A stretch of DNA of 64,000 nucleotides from Fimousia sp036311565. GTDB lineage: Bacteria > Bacillota > Clostridia > Lachnospirales > Lachnospiraceae. The notes under the pieces are model-generated. The model was not told where the DNA came from. It did no database searches and saw nothing but the letters and a program-made list of their open reading frames with translations. Positions 34,948 through 45,268 of the stretch are shown here, piece by piece; the first letter of the stretch is position 1; each line of letters opens with the position of its first letter. The position numbers and the translations under genes are program-made. Where the stretch lies: positions 112,846-176,845 of the forward strand of contig JAXJPR010000054.1 of assembly GCA_036311565.1 (NCBI GenBank), in the 5' to 3' direction.

Positions 34948-36033
34948 TTATTTTGCCTGGATATATCCTTTTGCAGTCAATAATTCTGCACAAAGAACAG
35001 CACCACCTGCTGCTCCACGAACAGTATTATGAGATAATCCTACAAACTTGTAATCATATACGGTATCTTCGCGAAGTCTTCCGACAGATATTCCCATACC
35101 GTTTTCATAATTTACATCCGCTTTTACCTGTGGACGGTTATCTTCTTCTAAATACTGAATAAACTGTTTTGGAGCACTTGGAAGTTCTAATTCCTGAGGT
35201 ACACCGCTAAATTTTACTAAACGATCAATCAATTCTTCTTTTGTTGGTTTTTTATTAAATTTTACAAATACTGCAGCTGTGTGTCCATTTAATACTGGTA
35301 CACGGATACACTGTGTTGTAATGACTGGAGAAGTTGCTTTTACAATTTTACCATCTTCAACTTTTCCCCATAATCTTAATGGTTCCTGTTCACTCTTTTC
35401 TTCTTCCCCACCAATATATGGAATAATGTTTTCAATCATTTCCGGCCATTCTTTAAATGTTTTACCAGCACCAGAAATTGCCTGATATGTAGTAGCAACA
35501 ACTTCTACAGGTTCAAATTCTTTCCATGCTGTCAATACTGGCGCATAACTCTGAATAGAACAGTTTGGTTTTACTGCAACGAAACCACGAGTTGTGCCCA
35601 AACGTTTTTTCTGTGCTTCAATGACTTCTGCATGTTCTGGATTGATTTCTGGAACCATCATAGGAACATCTGGCGTCCATCTATGTGCACTGTTGTTTGA
35701 AACAACTGGTGTTTCTGATTTAGCATAAGCATCTTCGATTGCTCTGATTTCTTCTTTTGTCATATCAACTGCACTAAAGACGAAATCTACTTCTGATGCA
35801 ACCGCTTCTACATCATTTACATTCATAACAATTAAAGTTTTTACAGCTTCTGGCATTGGTGTATCCATTTTCCAACGTCCTCCAACTGCTTCTTCATATG
35901 TTTTTCCTGCTGATCTTGGGCTTGCTGCAACTGCAACAACTTCATACCAAGGATGATTTTCCAATAATGAGATAAATCTCTGACCAACCATTCCAGTTGC
36001 TCCAAGAATACCAACTTTCAATTTTTTATCCAT
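34948..36033 (-). CDS. asd: Aspartate-semialdehyde dehydrogenase
   Basis: Asd reduces aspartyl phosphate to aspartate semialdehyde, feeding lysine/diaminopimelate, threonine and methionine synthesis. I start at ATG 36033 because GGAGG lies eight bases upstream; the TTG five codons earlier is part of that site. KVGILGATGMVGQRFISLL binds NADP. The catalytic Cys is in VAVKPNCSIQSYAP. The AVGGRWKMDTPMP block and length of about 361 point to the archaeal/fungal-type branch found in Clostridia. It is last in the leuB-ilvD-ilvB-serC-serA-asd run. Confidence 0.94.
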   Translation of the reverse strand: MDKKLKVGILGATGMVGQRFISLLENHPWYEVVAVAASPRSAGKTYEEAVGGRWKMDTPMPEAVKTLIVMNVNDVEAVASEVDFVFSAVDMTKEEIRAIEDAYAKSETPVVSNNSAHRWTPDVPMMVPEINPEHAEVIEAQKKRLGTTRGFVAVKPNCSIQSYAPVLTAWKEFEPVEVVATTYQAISGAGKTFKEWPEMIENIIPYIGGEEEKSEQEPLRLWGKVEDGKIVKATSPVITTQCIRVPVLNGHTAAVFVKFNKKPTKEELIDRLVKFSGVPQELELPSAPKQFIQYLEEDNRPQVKADVNYENGMGISVGRLREDTVYDYKFVGLSHNTVRGAAGGAVLCAELLTAKGYIQAK

Positions 36034-36052
36034 CTTTTTATCCTCCAATATA

Positions 36053-37213
36053 TCAAAGAACTCTGACTTTTAATACATCACGAACTTTTTTCATTGTTTC
36101 AACAAGTTCAGGTGCGGGTTCTGATTCTAAATCCAGGATTGTATATGCGTACTGACCTTTTGATTTATTTGTTAAGTTATCAATATTCATTCCTGCTGCT
36201 GCAATCAATGTTGTAAAATGTCCTAACATGTTTGCTCTATTTTTATGACAAATAGTCATTCTTGCTGCACTCTGACATACACCCATATCACAGTTTGGAT
36301 AGTTTACAGAGTTTGTAATATTACCATTTTTAATATAATCTACAACCTGTTCGACTGCCATAACTGCACAGTTATCTTCAGATTCTTCTGTAGATGCTCC
36401 CAAATGAGGAATTGCAATTGTATTTGGTGCTGTTGCAATTGTTGAATCCGGGAAATCTGTTACATATTTTGAAACTTTTCCGCTTTCTAATGCTTCAATA
36501 AGAGAATCATTGTCCACAAGTCCACCACGGGCGAAGTTAAGAATACGAATGCCATCTTTCATCATTGCAATGCTGTCTTTATTTATCAATCCTTTTGTAG
36601 AATCTAATAAAGGAAGATGAAGAGTAATATAATCGCAATTCTGATAAATTTCTTCTATATTCTGAATCATAGTAACATGAGAAGATAACTGCCATGCAGA
36701 TTTTACAGACAAATATGGATCATAACCATATACTTTCATACCTAAACGGAATCCCATGTTGGCTACTAATACTCCAATTGCACCAAGACCAATAACACCT
36801 AAGGTTTTTCCTTTTAATTCGTTGCCTGCATACTGTTTCTTCTGTTTTTCTACTGTTTTTGCAAGGTTTTCATCATCTGCATTTGCTTTTGTCCAGTTAA
36901 CACCTCCAATAATATCACGGGATGCTAACAATAAACCAGCAACCACCAGCTCTTTTACACCATTTGCATTGGCACCAGGAGTGTTAAATACAACAACCCC
37001 TTTTTGTGCATAATCATCTAAAGGTATATTATTTACACCTGCACCAGCTCTTGCTACTGCTAATAAATTTTCAGGTGCTTCAATCTCATGCATAGAAGCA
37101 CTTCGAACTAAAACTGCTTCCGCATCATTGATTTCTTCTGTCATCTGAAACTCATCCGTAAAATTATCCAGTCCGATCTGGGCAATTGGGTTTAAACATT
37201 TTACATTATACAT
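36053..37213 (-). CDS. serA: D-3-phosphoglycerate dehydrogenase
   Basis: SerA oxidises 3-phosphoglycerate, the first step of serine synthesis. The 386-residue protein is the short type: substrate domain, then a Rossmann NAD domain with KTLGVIGLGAIGVLVANMG. The catalytic His and acid partner are near AIPHLGASTEESEDN. A C-terminal ACT domain (from about residue 320, MLGHFTTLIAAAGMNIDNL) suggests serine feedback. A GGAGG precedes the ATG. serC lies 18 bases upstream. Confidence 0.93.
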   Translation of the reverse strand: MYNVKCLNPIAQIGLDNFTDEFQMTEEINDAEAVLVRSASMHEIEAPENLLAVARAGAGVNNIPLDDYAQKGVVVFNTPGANANGVKELVVAGLLLASRDIIGGVNWTKANADDENLAKTVEKQKKQYAGNELKGKTLGVIGLGAIGVLVANMGFRLGMKVYGYDPYLSVKSAWQLSSHVTMIQNIEEIYQNCDYITLHLPLLDSTKGLINKDSIAMMKDGIRILNFARGGLVDNDSLIEALESGKVSKYVTDFPDSTIATAPNTIAIPHLGASTEESEDNCAVMAVEQVVDYIKNGNITNSVNYPNCDMGVCQSAARMTICHKNRANMLGHFTTLIAAAGMNIDNLTNKSKGQYAYTILDLESEPAPELVETMKKVRDVLKVRVL

Positions 37214-37231
37214 TTTACGTTTATTCCTCCA

Positions 37232-38317
37232 CTATTTTGTGTTCGCTTCTTCGAACGCTTTCATAAATTCTACTAATTTTTCAACACCTTCTATTGGCAT
37301 TGCATTGTAGATACTTGCACGCATACCGCCAACAGTTCTGTGTCCTTTTAAATTTTCGAATCCAGCTGCTTTAGATTCTGCAATAAATTTTGCATCTAAA
37401 TCTTTATCACCAGTTACAAATGGCACATTCATCAAAGAACGGGATCCTTTTTCTACAGTGCCTTTAAACATGTTGCTGTTATCTAAGAACTCATACAAAA
37501 TTGCGGCTTTCTTTTCATTGATTTTTTTCATTTCTTCCAGACCGCCTTTTGCCTTTAACCATTTAAATACTTTTCCACAAATATAAATAGCATAACATGG
37601 TGGTGTATTAAACATAGAGCCAGCATCTGCCTGTGTTTTCCATTTTAACATGTTTGGTGTAAATTCCATTACATCATCACGAATTAAGTCTTCACGAATA
37701 ATGCATACCACTACCCCCGCAGGTCCTACATTTTTCTGAACTCCAAAATAGATAACACCGAAATCTTCTACATTAACTGGTTCTGATAAAATACAAGAAG
37801 ACATATCCGCTACTAAGATCTTGCCTTTTGTATTTGGAACTTCTGGATATTTTGTTCCATAAATTGTGTTATTATAACATACATATACATAGTCTGCATC
37901 TTCAGATACATTTAAATCAGAACAGTCAGGAATATATGAAAATGTTTTGTCTTCTGAAGAAGCAATTGCATTTACTTTTCCATATTTTTTTGCTTCCTGA
38001 TAGGCTTTTTTTGCCCATTGTCCTGTAATAATATAATCAGCAACTCCATTTTTCATTAAATTCATTGGAATTGCAGAAAATTGTTGGGAAGCTCCACCTT
38101 GTAAAAATAATACCTTATAATTGGCAGGAATGTTCATAAGATCACGAAGATCTGCTTCTGCTTCATCGATAATGTCCTGGAACATTTTAGAACGATGACT
38201 CATTTCCATAACAGACATTCCACATCCTCTGTAATCCAACATTTCTGCTGCTGCTTCTTTTAGCACTTCCTCTGGTAAAACCGCAGGACCTGCTGAAAAA
38301 TTATAGACTCTTCCCAT
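37232..38317 (-). CDS. serC: Phosphoserine aminotransferase
   Basis: SerC converts 3-phosphohydroxypyruvate to phosphoserine using PLP. The 361-residue protein begins with YNFSAGPAVLPEEVLKEA. It has MEMSHRSKMF and FLQGGASQQFSAIPMNLM, and the Schiff-base Lys is in FGVQKNVGPAG. RSLMNVPFV and HRTVGGMRASIYNAMP are C-terminal substrate-phosphate motifs. It is placed directly before serA, so two serine steps are co-transcribed with branched-chain genes. Confidence 0.96.
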   Translation of the reverse strand: MGRVYNFSAGPAVLPEEVLKEAAAEMLDYRGCGMSVMEMSHRSKMFQDIIDEAEADLRDLMNIPANYKVLFLQGGASQQFSAIPMNLMKNGVADYIITGQWAKKAYQEAKKYGKVNAIASSEDKTFSYIPDCSDLNVSEDADYVYVCYNNTIYGTKYPEVPNTKGKILVADMSSCILSEPVNVEDFGVIYFGVQKNVGPAGVVVCIIREDLIRDDVMEFTPNMLKWKTQADAGSMFNTPPCYAIYICGKVFKWLKAKGGLEEMKKINEKKAAILYEFLDNSNMFKGTVEKGSRSLMNVPFVTGDKDLDAKFIAESKAAGFENLKGHRTVGGMRASIYNAMPIEGVEKLVEFMKAFEEANTK

Positions 38318-38344
38318 TTTTTTAATGCCTCCACATCTTTTTTA

Positions 38345-40027
38345 TTATTTATTTGCTAAGTCTTCTTCTGTAAATGCTTCAGAAATTGCACCTCCAGGAG
38401 AGACCATTGGCCAAACTTTTTCATCGCTGTCAATATGACAATCAATGACAAATGGTTTCTTTAAAGCAATCGCTTCATCAAAAGCCGCTTCAAATTCTTC
38501 AATGGTTGTTACCTTTCTTCCTGCTACACCAAATCCTTCGGCAACTTTAATAAAATCTACGCCATCATTTAATGTTGTATAGGAATAACGTTCTTCATAG
38601 AACAAGTTCTGCCACTGACGTACCATACCCAGTACCTGGTTGTTAATTACAACCTGAATAACTGGAATCTGATACCGTGCTGCTGTGGCTAATTCATTAA
38701 TATTCATTCGGAAACATCCATCGCCGGCAATATTAATTACCAATTGATCTTTTTGTCCCATTTTTGCACCTAAAGATGCACCGAGACCATATCCCATAGT
38801 TCCTAAACCACCTGAGGTCAAAAATTTTCTTGGTTCATGATAGGAATAGAACTGTGCTGCCCACATCTGGTGCTGTCCAACTTCTGTAACGATGATCGCA
38901 TCCCCTTGGGTCTTTTCATAAATTTTTTCTACTATCTGAGGACCAGATAATCGATCTGTTTTATATGTAAGAGGATATGTTTCCTTCAGATCCTGGATAT
39001 GTTCTACCCATTCGGTATGATCTTGTTCCACTAAACGGCGGTTCAACATGGTAAGAACTGCTTTAATATCTCCAATAATACAGGAATCTACAATAATATT
39101 TTTATTAATTTCTGCTGGATCGATATCAATCTGCAAAATCTTTGCATTATTAGCAAATCGATTTGGATTTCCTAATACCCTGTCACTAAATCTGGCACCA
39201 ATGGCAATTAATAGATCACATTCTGTTACTCCTAGATTGGATGTTTTCGTTCCATGCATCCCAATCATTCCAGTATATAAAGGATCTGTACCATCAAATG
39301 CTCCTTTTCCCATCAAGGTGTCACAAACTGGCGCATGTACTTTTTGAGCAAATTTTCTTAACTCTATACTTGCATTTGATAAAGTTGCACCACCACCAAC
39401 CATAATATATGGTTTCTTTGCTTCTTTAATCATATCGATTGCACGATAAATTTCTTTTTCCTGAAGATTTACCGTATCTCTTTTTACAGATGCTACTGAT
39501 ATTGGTTTATAACCAGTCACTGCGGCTGTTACATCTTTTGGAATATCAATTAATACTGGACCCGGTCTTCCTGATTTTGCAATACGAAATGCATTCCGAA
39601 TGGTATCTGCTAAATCTTTCACATCTTTTACAATGTAACTATACTTTGTAATCGGAACTGTAATTCCAGTAATATCAATTTCCTGGAAACTGTCTTTTCC
39701 TAAAAGGCTTACCCCTACATTACAGGTAATTGCTACGATTGGAATAGAATCCATATACGCGGTAGCAATTCCTGTTACAATATTTGTCGCACCAGGACCA
39801 GAAGTAGCCATACACACACCAACTTTTCCAGTTGCACGTGCATATCCATCTGCTGCATGAGATGCCCCCTGTTCATGCGAAGTCAGAATATGAGTAATTC
39901 TGTCTTTCTGTTTATATAATTCATCATAAATATTTAAAATTGCTCCGCCAGGATAACCAAATACTGTATCAACACCCTGTTCTTTCAAACACTCAATTAC
40001 AATTTGAGAACCTGTTAGCTGCTTCAT
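38345..40027 (-). CDS. ilvB: Acetolactate synthase large (catalytic) subunit
   Basis: IlvB makes acetolactate or acetohydroxybutyrate using TPP. The 560-residue protein has the three TPP-enzyme domains. The catalytic Glu is in TSHEQGASHAADGYARATG, the FAD region is in the centre, and the TPP/Mg motif is GDGCFRMNINELATAARY to VINN. It matches the biosynthetic family rather than the catabolic AlsS. No ilvN regulatory subunit gene is adjacent, so it must be elsewhere or absent. Confidence 0.95.
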   Translation of the reverse strand: MKQLTGSQIVIECLKEQGVDTVFGYPGGAILNIYDELYKQKDRITHILTSHEQGASHAADGYARATGKVGVCMATSGPGATNIVTGIATAYMDSIPIVAITCNVGVSLLGKDSFQEIDITGITVPITKYSYIVKDVKDLADTIRNAFRIAKSGRPGPVLIDIPKDVTAAVTGYKPISVASVKRDTVNLQEKEIYRAIDMIKEAKKPYIMVGGGATLSNASIELRKFAQKVHAPVCDTLMGKGAFDGTDPLYTGMIGMHGTKTSNLGVTECDLLIAIGARFSDRVLGNPNRFANNAKILQIDIDPAEINKNIIVDSCIIGDIKAVLTMLNRRLVEQDHTEWVEHIQDLKETYPLTYKTDRLSGPQIVEKIYEKTQGDAIIVTEVGQHQMWAAQFYSYHEPRKFLTSGGLGTMGYGLGASLGAKMGQKDQLVINIAGDGCFRMNINELATAARYQIPVIQVVINNQVLGMVRQWQNLFYEERYSYTTLNDGVDFIKVAEGFGVAGRKVTTIEEFEAAFDEAIALKKPFVIDCHIDSDEKVWPMVSPGGAISEAFTEEDLANK

Positions 40028-40045
40028 TTGTTTTACCCTCTCTTA

Positions 40046-41713
40046 TTATTCTTTTACACTTAATACAGCACCTTTACAGCTATCTGTAACCAGTGATGCA
40101 TAACGGGCAAGATATCCTGTTTTTACACTTGGTTCTTTAGGCTGCCATTTTGCCTTTCTTTCTGCCATTTCTTCATCTGATACTTTTACATTCAATGTAC
40201 ATGCATCGATATCAATCTGAATAATATCTCCTTCTTCTACCAATGCAATCGGACCACCTACAGCTGCTTCTGGACATACATGACCAATAGAAGCTCCACG
40301 GCTGGCACCGCTGAAACGTCCATCTGTGATTAATGCTACAGAAGAACCTAATCCCATACCTGCAATTGCAGAAGTAGGATTTAACATTTCTCGCATGCCT
40401 GGACCACCTTTTGGTCCTTCATAACGAATAACAACAACATCGCCTGCAACAATTTTTCCGCTTTTGATTGCTGCAATAGCATCTTCTTCACAATCGAATA
40501 CACGTGCTGGTCCTTCATGCTGAAGCATTTCAGGAACGACTGCAGAACGTTTTACTACACAAGAGTCCGGTGCTAAATTACCTTTTAAAACGGCAATTCC
40601 ACCAACTTCACTATAAGGATTTTCTATTGGACGGATGACTTCAGGGTTTTTATTTATGCATCCTTTGATATTTTCACCTACTGTTTTTGTTGTACATGTC
40701 ATACAGTCTAAGTTTAATAAATCTTTCTTAGACAGTTCATTCATAACCGCATAAACACCACCAGCTTCATTTAATTCATCCATGTAGGTATGTCCTGCTG
40801 GTGCAAGATGACAAAGATTTGGTGTTTTTGCACTAATTCCATTAGCAATTTCTACATTTAATTCCACACCTGCTTCATGAGCAATTGCTGGAAGATGAAG
40901 CATACTATTTGTAGAACAGCCCAATGCCATATCTACAGTCAAAGCGTTCTGGAAAGCTTTTTCTGTCATAATATCTCTCGGTCTGATATTCTTTCGTACT
41001 AATTCCATTACCTGCATGCCAGCCATTTTGGCTAATTTAATTCTTTCAGAATATACAGCTGGAATGGTTCCATTTCCGCTTAAGCCCATACCGAGAGCTT
41101 CTGTTAAACAATTCATAGAGTTTGCTGTATACATTCCTGAACATGAGCCACAAGTTGGACATGCTTTATGTTCAAATTCTAATACATCTTCTTCTGTCAT
41201 TGTTCCAGCAGCGTAAGAACCAACTGCTTCAAACATGGAAGATAAACTTGTTCTTTTTCCTTTTACATGTCCTGGAAGCATAGGACCTCCACTGACAAAG
41301 ATAGTTGGAACATTCACTCTTGCAGCCGCCATTAACAATCCAGGAACATTCTTGTCACAGTTCGGAATCATAACAAGAGCATCAAACTGATGAGCTAATG
41401 CCATAGCTTCTGTTGAATCTGCAATTAAATCTCTGGTAACCAGAGAATATTTCATTCCGATATGTCCCATTGCAATCCCATCACATACTGCAATTGCAGG
41501 GAATACTACTGGTGTTCCACCAGCCATTGCTACTCCTAATTTCACTGCTTCTGTAATTTTATCCAAATTCATATGACCAGGTACAATTTCATTATAAGAA
41601 CTAACAATACCGACCATTGGTCTTTTCATTTCTTCCTCTGTATGACCTAATGCATTAAATAAAGATCTTGCAGGGGAAGCCTGCATGCCACATCTTACTG
41701 CGTCACTCTTCAT
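40046..41713 (-). CDS. ilvD: Dihydroxy-acid dehydratase
   Basis: IlvD dehydrates dihydroxyacids to the keto-acid precursors of valine and isoleucine using an Fe-S cluster. The 555-residue protein has PNCDKNVPG and CPTCGSCSGMYTANSMNCL, which provide the cluster cysteines. GRFSGASRGASIGHV and the C-terminal YLARYASLVTDSCKGAV are conserved. The ribosome-binding site precedes the ATG at good distance. It lies between leuB and ilvB. Confidence 0.97.
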   Translation of the reverse strand: MKSDAVRCGMQASPARSLFNALGHTEEEMKRPMVGIVSSYNEIVPGHMNLDKITEAVKLGVAMAGGTPVVFPAIAVCDGIAMGHIGMKYSLVTRDLIADSTEAMALAHQFDALVMIPNCDKNVPGLLMAAARVNVPTIFVSGGPMLPGHVKGKRTSLSSMFEAVGSYAAGTMTEEDVLEFEHKACPTCGSCSGMYTANSMNCLTEALGMGLSGNGTIPAVYSERIKLAKMAGMQVMELVRKNIRPRDIMTEKAFQNALTVDMALGCSTNSMLHLPAIAHEAGVELNVEIANGISAKTPNLCHLAPAGHTYMDELNEAGGVYAVMNELSKKDLLNLDCMTCTTKTVGENIKGCINKNPEVIRPIENPYSEVGGIAVLKGNLAPDSCVVKRSAVVPEMLQHEGPARVFDCEEDAIAAIKSGKIVAGDVVVIRYEGPKGGPGMREMLNPTSAIAGMGLGSSVALITDGRFSGASRGASIGHVCPEAAVGGPIALVEEGDIIQIDIDACTLNVKVSDEEMAERKAKWQPKEPSVKTGYLARYASLVTDSCKGAVLSVKE

Positions 41714-41797
41714 TTTTCAATTCCTCCTTCATATTTCTTCTATAATAATTCAAAACGTCTTTGCAAAGCTGCAAAGGCTTCACTCTATTCATCCAAA

Positions 41798-42880
41798 TTA
41801 CAGATGTGCTGCAATTAAATCTCCCATTTCAACAGTTCCTACCTGTTTACATCCTTCGGACATAATATCAATTGTACGATATCCTTCTGCTAATACCTGT
41901 TTTACGGCTTCTTCAATTGCATCTGCTTCTTCATCTAAATCAAAAGAATAACGAAGCATCATCGCTGCAGAGAGAATTGTTGCAATTGGATTGGCAATAT
42001 TCTGGCCTGCAATATCTGGGGCAGAACCGTGACTTGGTTCATACAAACCAAATTTTCCTTCTGCCATACTTGCAGATGATAACATTCCAATGGAACCAGT
42101 TACCATGCTGGCTTCATCAGATAAAATATCTCCAAACATATTTTCTGTTAAAATCACATCAAACTGACGTGGATTATTTACCAACTGCATAGCACAATTA
42201 TCTACTAACATATGTTCCAGTGTTACTTCTGGATAATCCTTAGCAACTTCTTCCACTACTTTTCTCCAAAGTCTGGATGAATCCAATACATTTGCCTTAT
42301 CAACACTGATTACTTTTTTATTTCTTTTCATTGCAATATCAAATGCTTTAATTGCAATTCTTCTGATTTCATTTTCATCGTATGTAAGAGAATCATAAGC
42401 TTTCAAAACACCATTTTCTTCTACGGTCTTTCTTTCACCGAAGTATAGACCGCCTGTTAATTCTCTCATAATTACCATATCGAAACCATCTTCAATAATA
42501 CTTTCTTTTAATGGACACGCATCCTTTAATTCTTCATATAAATATGCAGGACGCATATTGGCAAATAAATTCAGTCCTTTTCTTAATGCTAAAAGTCCTG
42601 CTTCCGGTCTTAAGTTTGCTGGTAATTGATACCAGGGAGAAGTTGTTGTATTTCCTCCAATAGAACCCATTAATACAGCATCACTGTTCTTACAAATTTC
42701 TAAAGTTTCGTTTGTTAAAGGTTTTCCGTATGCATCAATAGAAGCTCCTCCCATCAAAACCTGCGTATATTCAAAAGTGATTCCTTTTTTCGCAACTGCT
42801 TTGTCGATCACTTTCATCGCTTCTGTCACAATTTCAGGTCCAATTCCGTCGCCTTTGATTACCGCAACCTGATAACTCAT
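41798..42880 (-). CDS. leuB: 3-isopropylmalate dehydrogenase
   Basis: LeuB oxidatively decarboxylates 3-isopropylmalate in leucine synthesis. I start at ATG 42880, which has AAGGA nine bases upstream; the ATG at 42889 overlaps that site. VAVIKGDGIGPEIV is the start motif, with MRELTGGLYFGE at the active site and the signature NMFGDILSDEASMVTGSIG near residue 245. It is the first gene of the amino-acid operon. leuA, leuC and leuD are not in the window. The 270 bases upstream to the divergent amidase gene show no T-box leader and no promoter I could assign confidently for leuB. Confidence 0.95.
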   Translation of the reverse strand: MSYQVAVIKGDGIGPEIVTEAMKVIDKAVAKKGITFEYTQVLMGGASIDAYGKPLTNETLEICKNSDAVLMGSIGGNTTTSPWYQLPANLRPEAGLLALRKGLNLFANMRPAYLYEELKDACPLKESIIEDGFDMVIMRELTGGLYFGERKTVEENGVLKAYDSLTYDENEIRRIAIKAFDIAMKRNKKVISVDKANVLDSSRLWRKVVEEVAKDYPEVTLEHMLVDNCAMQLVNNPRQFDVILTENMFGDILSDEASMVTGSIGMLSSASMAEGKFGLYEPSHGSAPDIAGQNIANPIATILSAAMMLRYSFDLDEEADAIEEAVKQVLAEGYRTIDIMSEGCKQVGTVEMGDLIAAHL

Positions 42881-43152
42881 AACTAACATTCCTTTCTGGT
42901 GAAAAATATTCTGATACTTAGAATATCATATTTTGTTAGAAAAAGCTAATCATTTTCTGTATAAATTGAGAATTTATGCAATTTTTCTACTTCAAAACAT
43001 CAAATAACTATTTTTTTCGATAAAACATACGGTTTCCGGTCATGAATAGGTAAGAATTAACATTGAATTTAATATATAAAAATGATAAGATGTAATAGAT
43101 ATTTAATATTTTTGACATATAATGCTAACTCACAATAGAAAGGATGATATAC

Positions 43153-45183
43153 ATGAAGAGAATCAAAAAAAATTTATTTTGCATAATACTGGGAGCTTCT
43201 GTTATTTCAATGAATATAGCACCCATTGCAGCTGAAACGGAGACAAATACTTCAACAGAAACAAAGGATGCTCTTCCCTATTCTATTTCTATAGAAAATA
43301 CAGAAGAAAGTACAGATACTACCGAAACTACTACGCCTATTGAAATTACAGAATCTATTGGCTATTCTACCAAAAACGCAACTACTGCAACATCAGTTGA
43401 TTCTGGATATCAAAAACTTAAAATCAATGGTAAAACTTCCACATTGAAACGAGTATATGCAAAACTTGGAAATATAAAAATCGATTCTCCTATGGATGGA
43501 TATTTTTCCGGAAATACTTCTATGATTTCTGCCAAAGAAATATTAGGTAAAACAGATGCTTTTGACATTGATTATACATATAATAGTTCTACGAAAAAAG
43601 TAACTTTAAAACGCGGAAGCAATACCCTGGTCTACACATTAAACAGCAAAAAAGTCATCTACAATAATAAGACCTACACAGCGCCTGCTTACCCAAGACT
43701 CGTCTATAATTACAATGATAAATGCAGCTATGTTATGGTTCCAGGTAAATTCACAGCTGAAAAATTAGGTTTATATTATAAATACACATCAAGTGATCGT
43801 ACTGCAAAACTTAGAATTCCATCTACAACTTCTTACCAGACCATTAATTATAACAATAAATGTTATACTTATAAAAAACGTTACACAGCCGTAAATGGAA
43901 CTGTGTTATCAACACCAATATATGGGTTTTATAAAGATAATGCCACCATGGTAAGTGCAAAATATTCTTTTGGCGAAGCGAAAGACTTGGATACTACATA
44001 TAAATATACTTCTTCAACCGGAGAAATTGTTTTTGAACATGATGATAACACTCTTGTAATGAAAATTGGCAGTACGACGGCAACGTTAAATGGTATTGCA
44101 TGCACAGCGGATACTGCTCCACACAAGATATATAGTCACGAAAAGAATTCTACCTATATTATGGTCCCTGGCGCATTCGTTGCAACTCAATTAGGGTTTG
44201 CTTACGCATGGGATGTTGACAACCTTACTGCAAATATCACAAATAAAGACACGGAATCCCGAAGTCTTTTAACACCTGTTACAAAGCTAACCGCTAGCAG
44301 CAGCAGTTATTGCGTCCGCTTTAAACGTCCAAGCACTGTTGCATATGGGACTGCCACTGCATATGATGATTATCGCAATAAAAAATTATATATTTATTTA
44401 AATGGTGGAAATTATAATAGTTTTGTCAGCAAGACCGCAAACAGGACAGTAAAAACTTCCCCCTCTTCCATCACTACTGGTTACCATGAAGCAAAAAACC
44501 GTACCTATCTTTGCATTAAGACATCTTCCATTCGCGGTTTCAGCGTTATCGAACAAGATAACTATATCTACGTTCGATGGAGTGTTCCTTCTAAAATGTT
44601 TAAAAATATCGTTTGTCTGGATGCGGGACACGGCGGAAGCGATTCCGGTGCGGTAGGTAATGGATATTATGAAAAAAACTTAACATTAAAAATTGTAAAA
44701 AATGCAAAAACATATTTTGATAAAAATAAAAATTATAAAGTATATTATACTCGCCTGACCGACTGGTATCCTAGCCTTACCTACCGCTCTGATTTATCAA
44801 ATAGTGTAGATGCCGATATGTTCGTCAGTGTACATATTGATGCCGCTGATTCTTCTTCTGCAGGTGGAACAAGCGTATTGTATAATACAACCAGTGGATA
44901 TTATCAGGCACCTAGTTCTTCCTTGACCTCCTATCGTTTAGCTTCTATTAATTTGGATAAGGTCTTAGCAGTTACAAACTTCACTGGCAGATCCGATCGT
45001 CTGGTGCTTCGAAATAATTTATCAGTGTTAAGAAAAAGTACCACTGCTTCTTCTCTTATTGAAGTAGGATTCATCACAAAAAAATCAGAAGCAACATGGA
45101 TCAACGAAAATTCCGATAAAATAGGAAAAGCTGTTTACGATTCTATCGTTAAAACGACCAGCAAATATCCAACATCAAAATAA
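43153..45183 (+). CDS. Secreted N-acetylmuramoyl-L-alanine amidase with copper-amine-oxidase-like N-terminal repeats
   Basis: From ATG 43153 (AAGGATG upstream) the protein is 676 residues. A signal peptide (about 1-28, ending IAPIAAE) is followed by a Thr/Glu-rich stretch. Two related domains (about 90-215 and 220-365) have repeated features such as FSGNTSMISAKEILG and YKDNATMVSAKYSFG, and TYIMVPGAFVATQLG-type endings, as in Cu_amine_oxidN1 stalk domains. A further beta domain leads to a C-terminal Amidase_3 catalytic domain (about 495-670). That domain has zinc ligands in CLDAGHGGSDSGAVG, the Glu in YYEKNLTLKIV, and FVSVHID. It should cleave stem peptides from peptidoglycan outside the cell. 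Confidence 0.92.
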   Translation: MKRIKKNLFCIILGASVISMNIAPIAAETETNTSTETKDALPYSISIENTEESTDTTETTTPIEITESIGYSTKNATTATSVDSGYQKLKINGKTSTLKRVYAKLGNIKIDSPMDGYFSGNTSMISAKEILGKTDAFDIDYTYNSSTKKVTLKRGSNTLVYTLNSKKVIYNNKTYTAPAYPRLVYNYNDKCSYVMVPGKFTAEKLGLYYKYTSSDRTAKLRIPSTTSYQTINYNNKCYTYKKRYTAVNGTVLSTPIYGFYKDNATMVSAKYSFGEAKDLDTTYKYTSSTGEIVFEHDDNTLVMKIGSTTATLNGIACTADTAPHKIYSHEKNSTYIMVPGAFVATQLGFAYAWDVDNLTANITNKDTESRSLLTPVTKLTASSSSYCVRFKRPSTVAYGTATAYDDYRNKKLYIYLNGGNYNSFVSKTANRTVKTSPSSITTGYHEAKNRTYLCIKTSSIRGFSVIEQDNYIYVRWSVPSKMFKNIVCLDAGHGGSDSGAVGNGYYEKNLTLKIVKNAKTYFDKNKNYKVYYTRLTDWYPSLTYRSDLSNSVDADMFVSVHIDAADSSSAGGTSVLYNTTSGYYQAPSSSLTSYRLASINLDKVLAVTNFTGRSDRLVLRNNLSVLRKSTTASSLIEVGFITKKSEATWINENSDKIGKAVYDSIVKTTSKYPTSK

Positions 45184-45206
45184 CGATCATACCAATATAA
45201 TAGAAG

Positions 45207-45241
45207 AGCTCAATATTTTCATCATTTGTTAATATTGAGCT
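45207..45241. terminator. Terminator between the amidase and the yneA-like gene
   Basis: AGCTCAATATT (45207-45217) and AATATTGAGCT (45231-45241) form an 11-base stem followed by TTTTT. It lies between two convergent genes. Confidence 0.82.
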
Positions 45242-45268
45242 TTTTATTATTTGGCAATCATCATTTCA

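Noticed and set aside
42890..43152. T-box or riboswitch upstream of leuB
   Set aside because: No T-box core sequence, specifier hairpin or terminator/antiterminator pair could be found on either strand.
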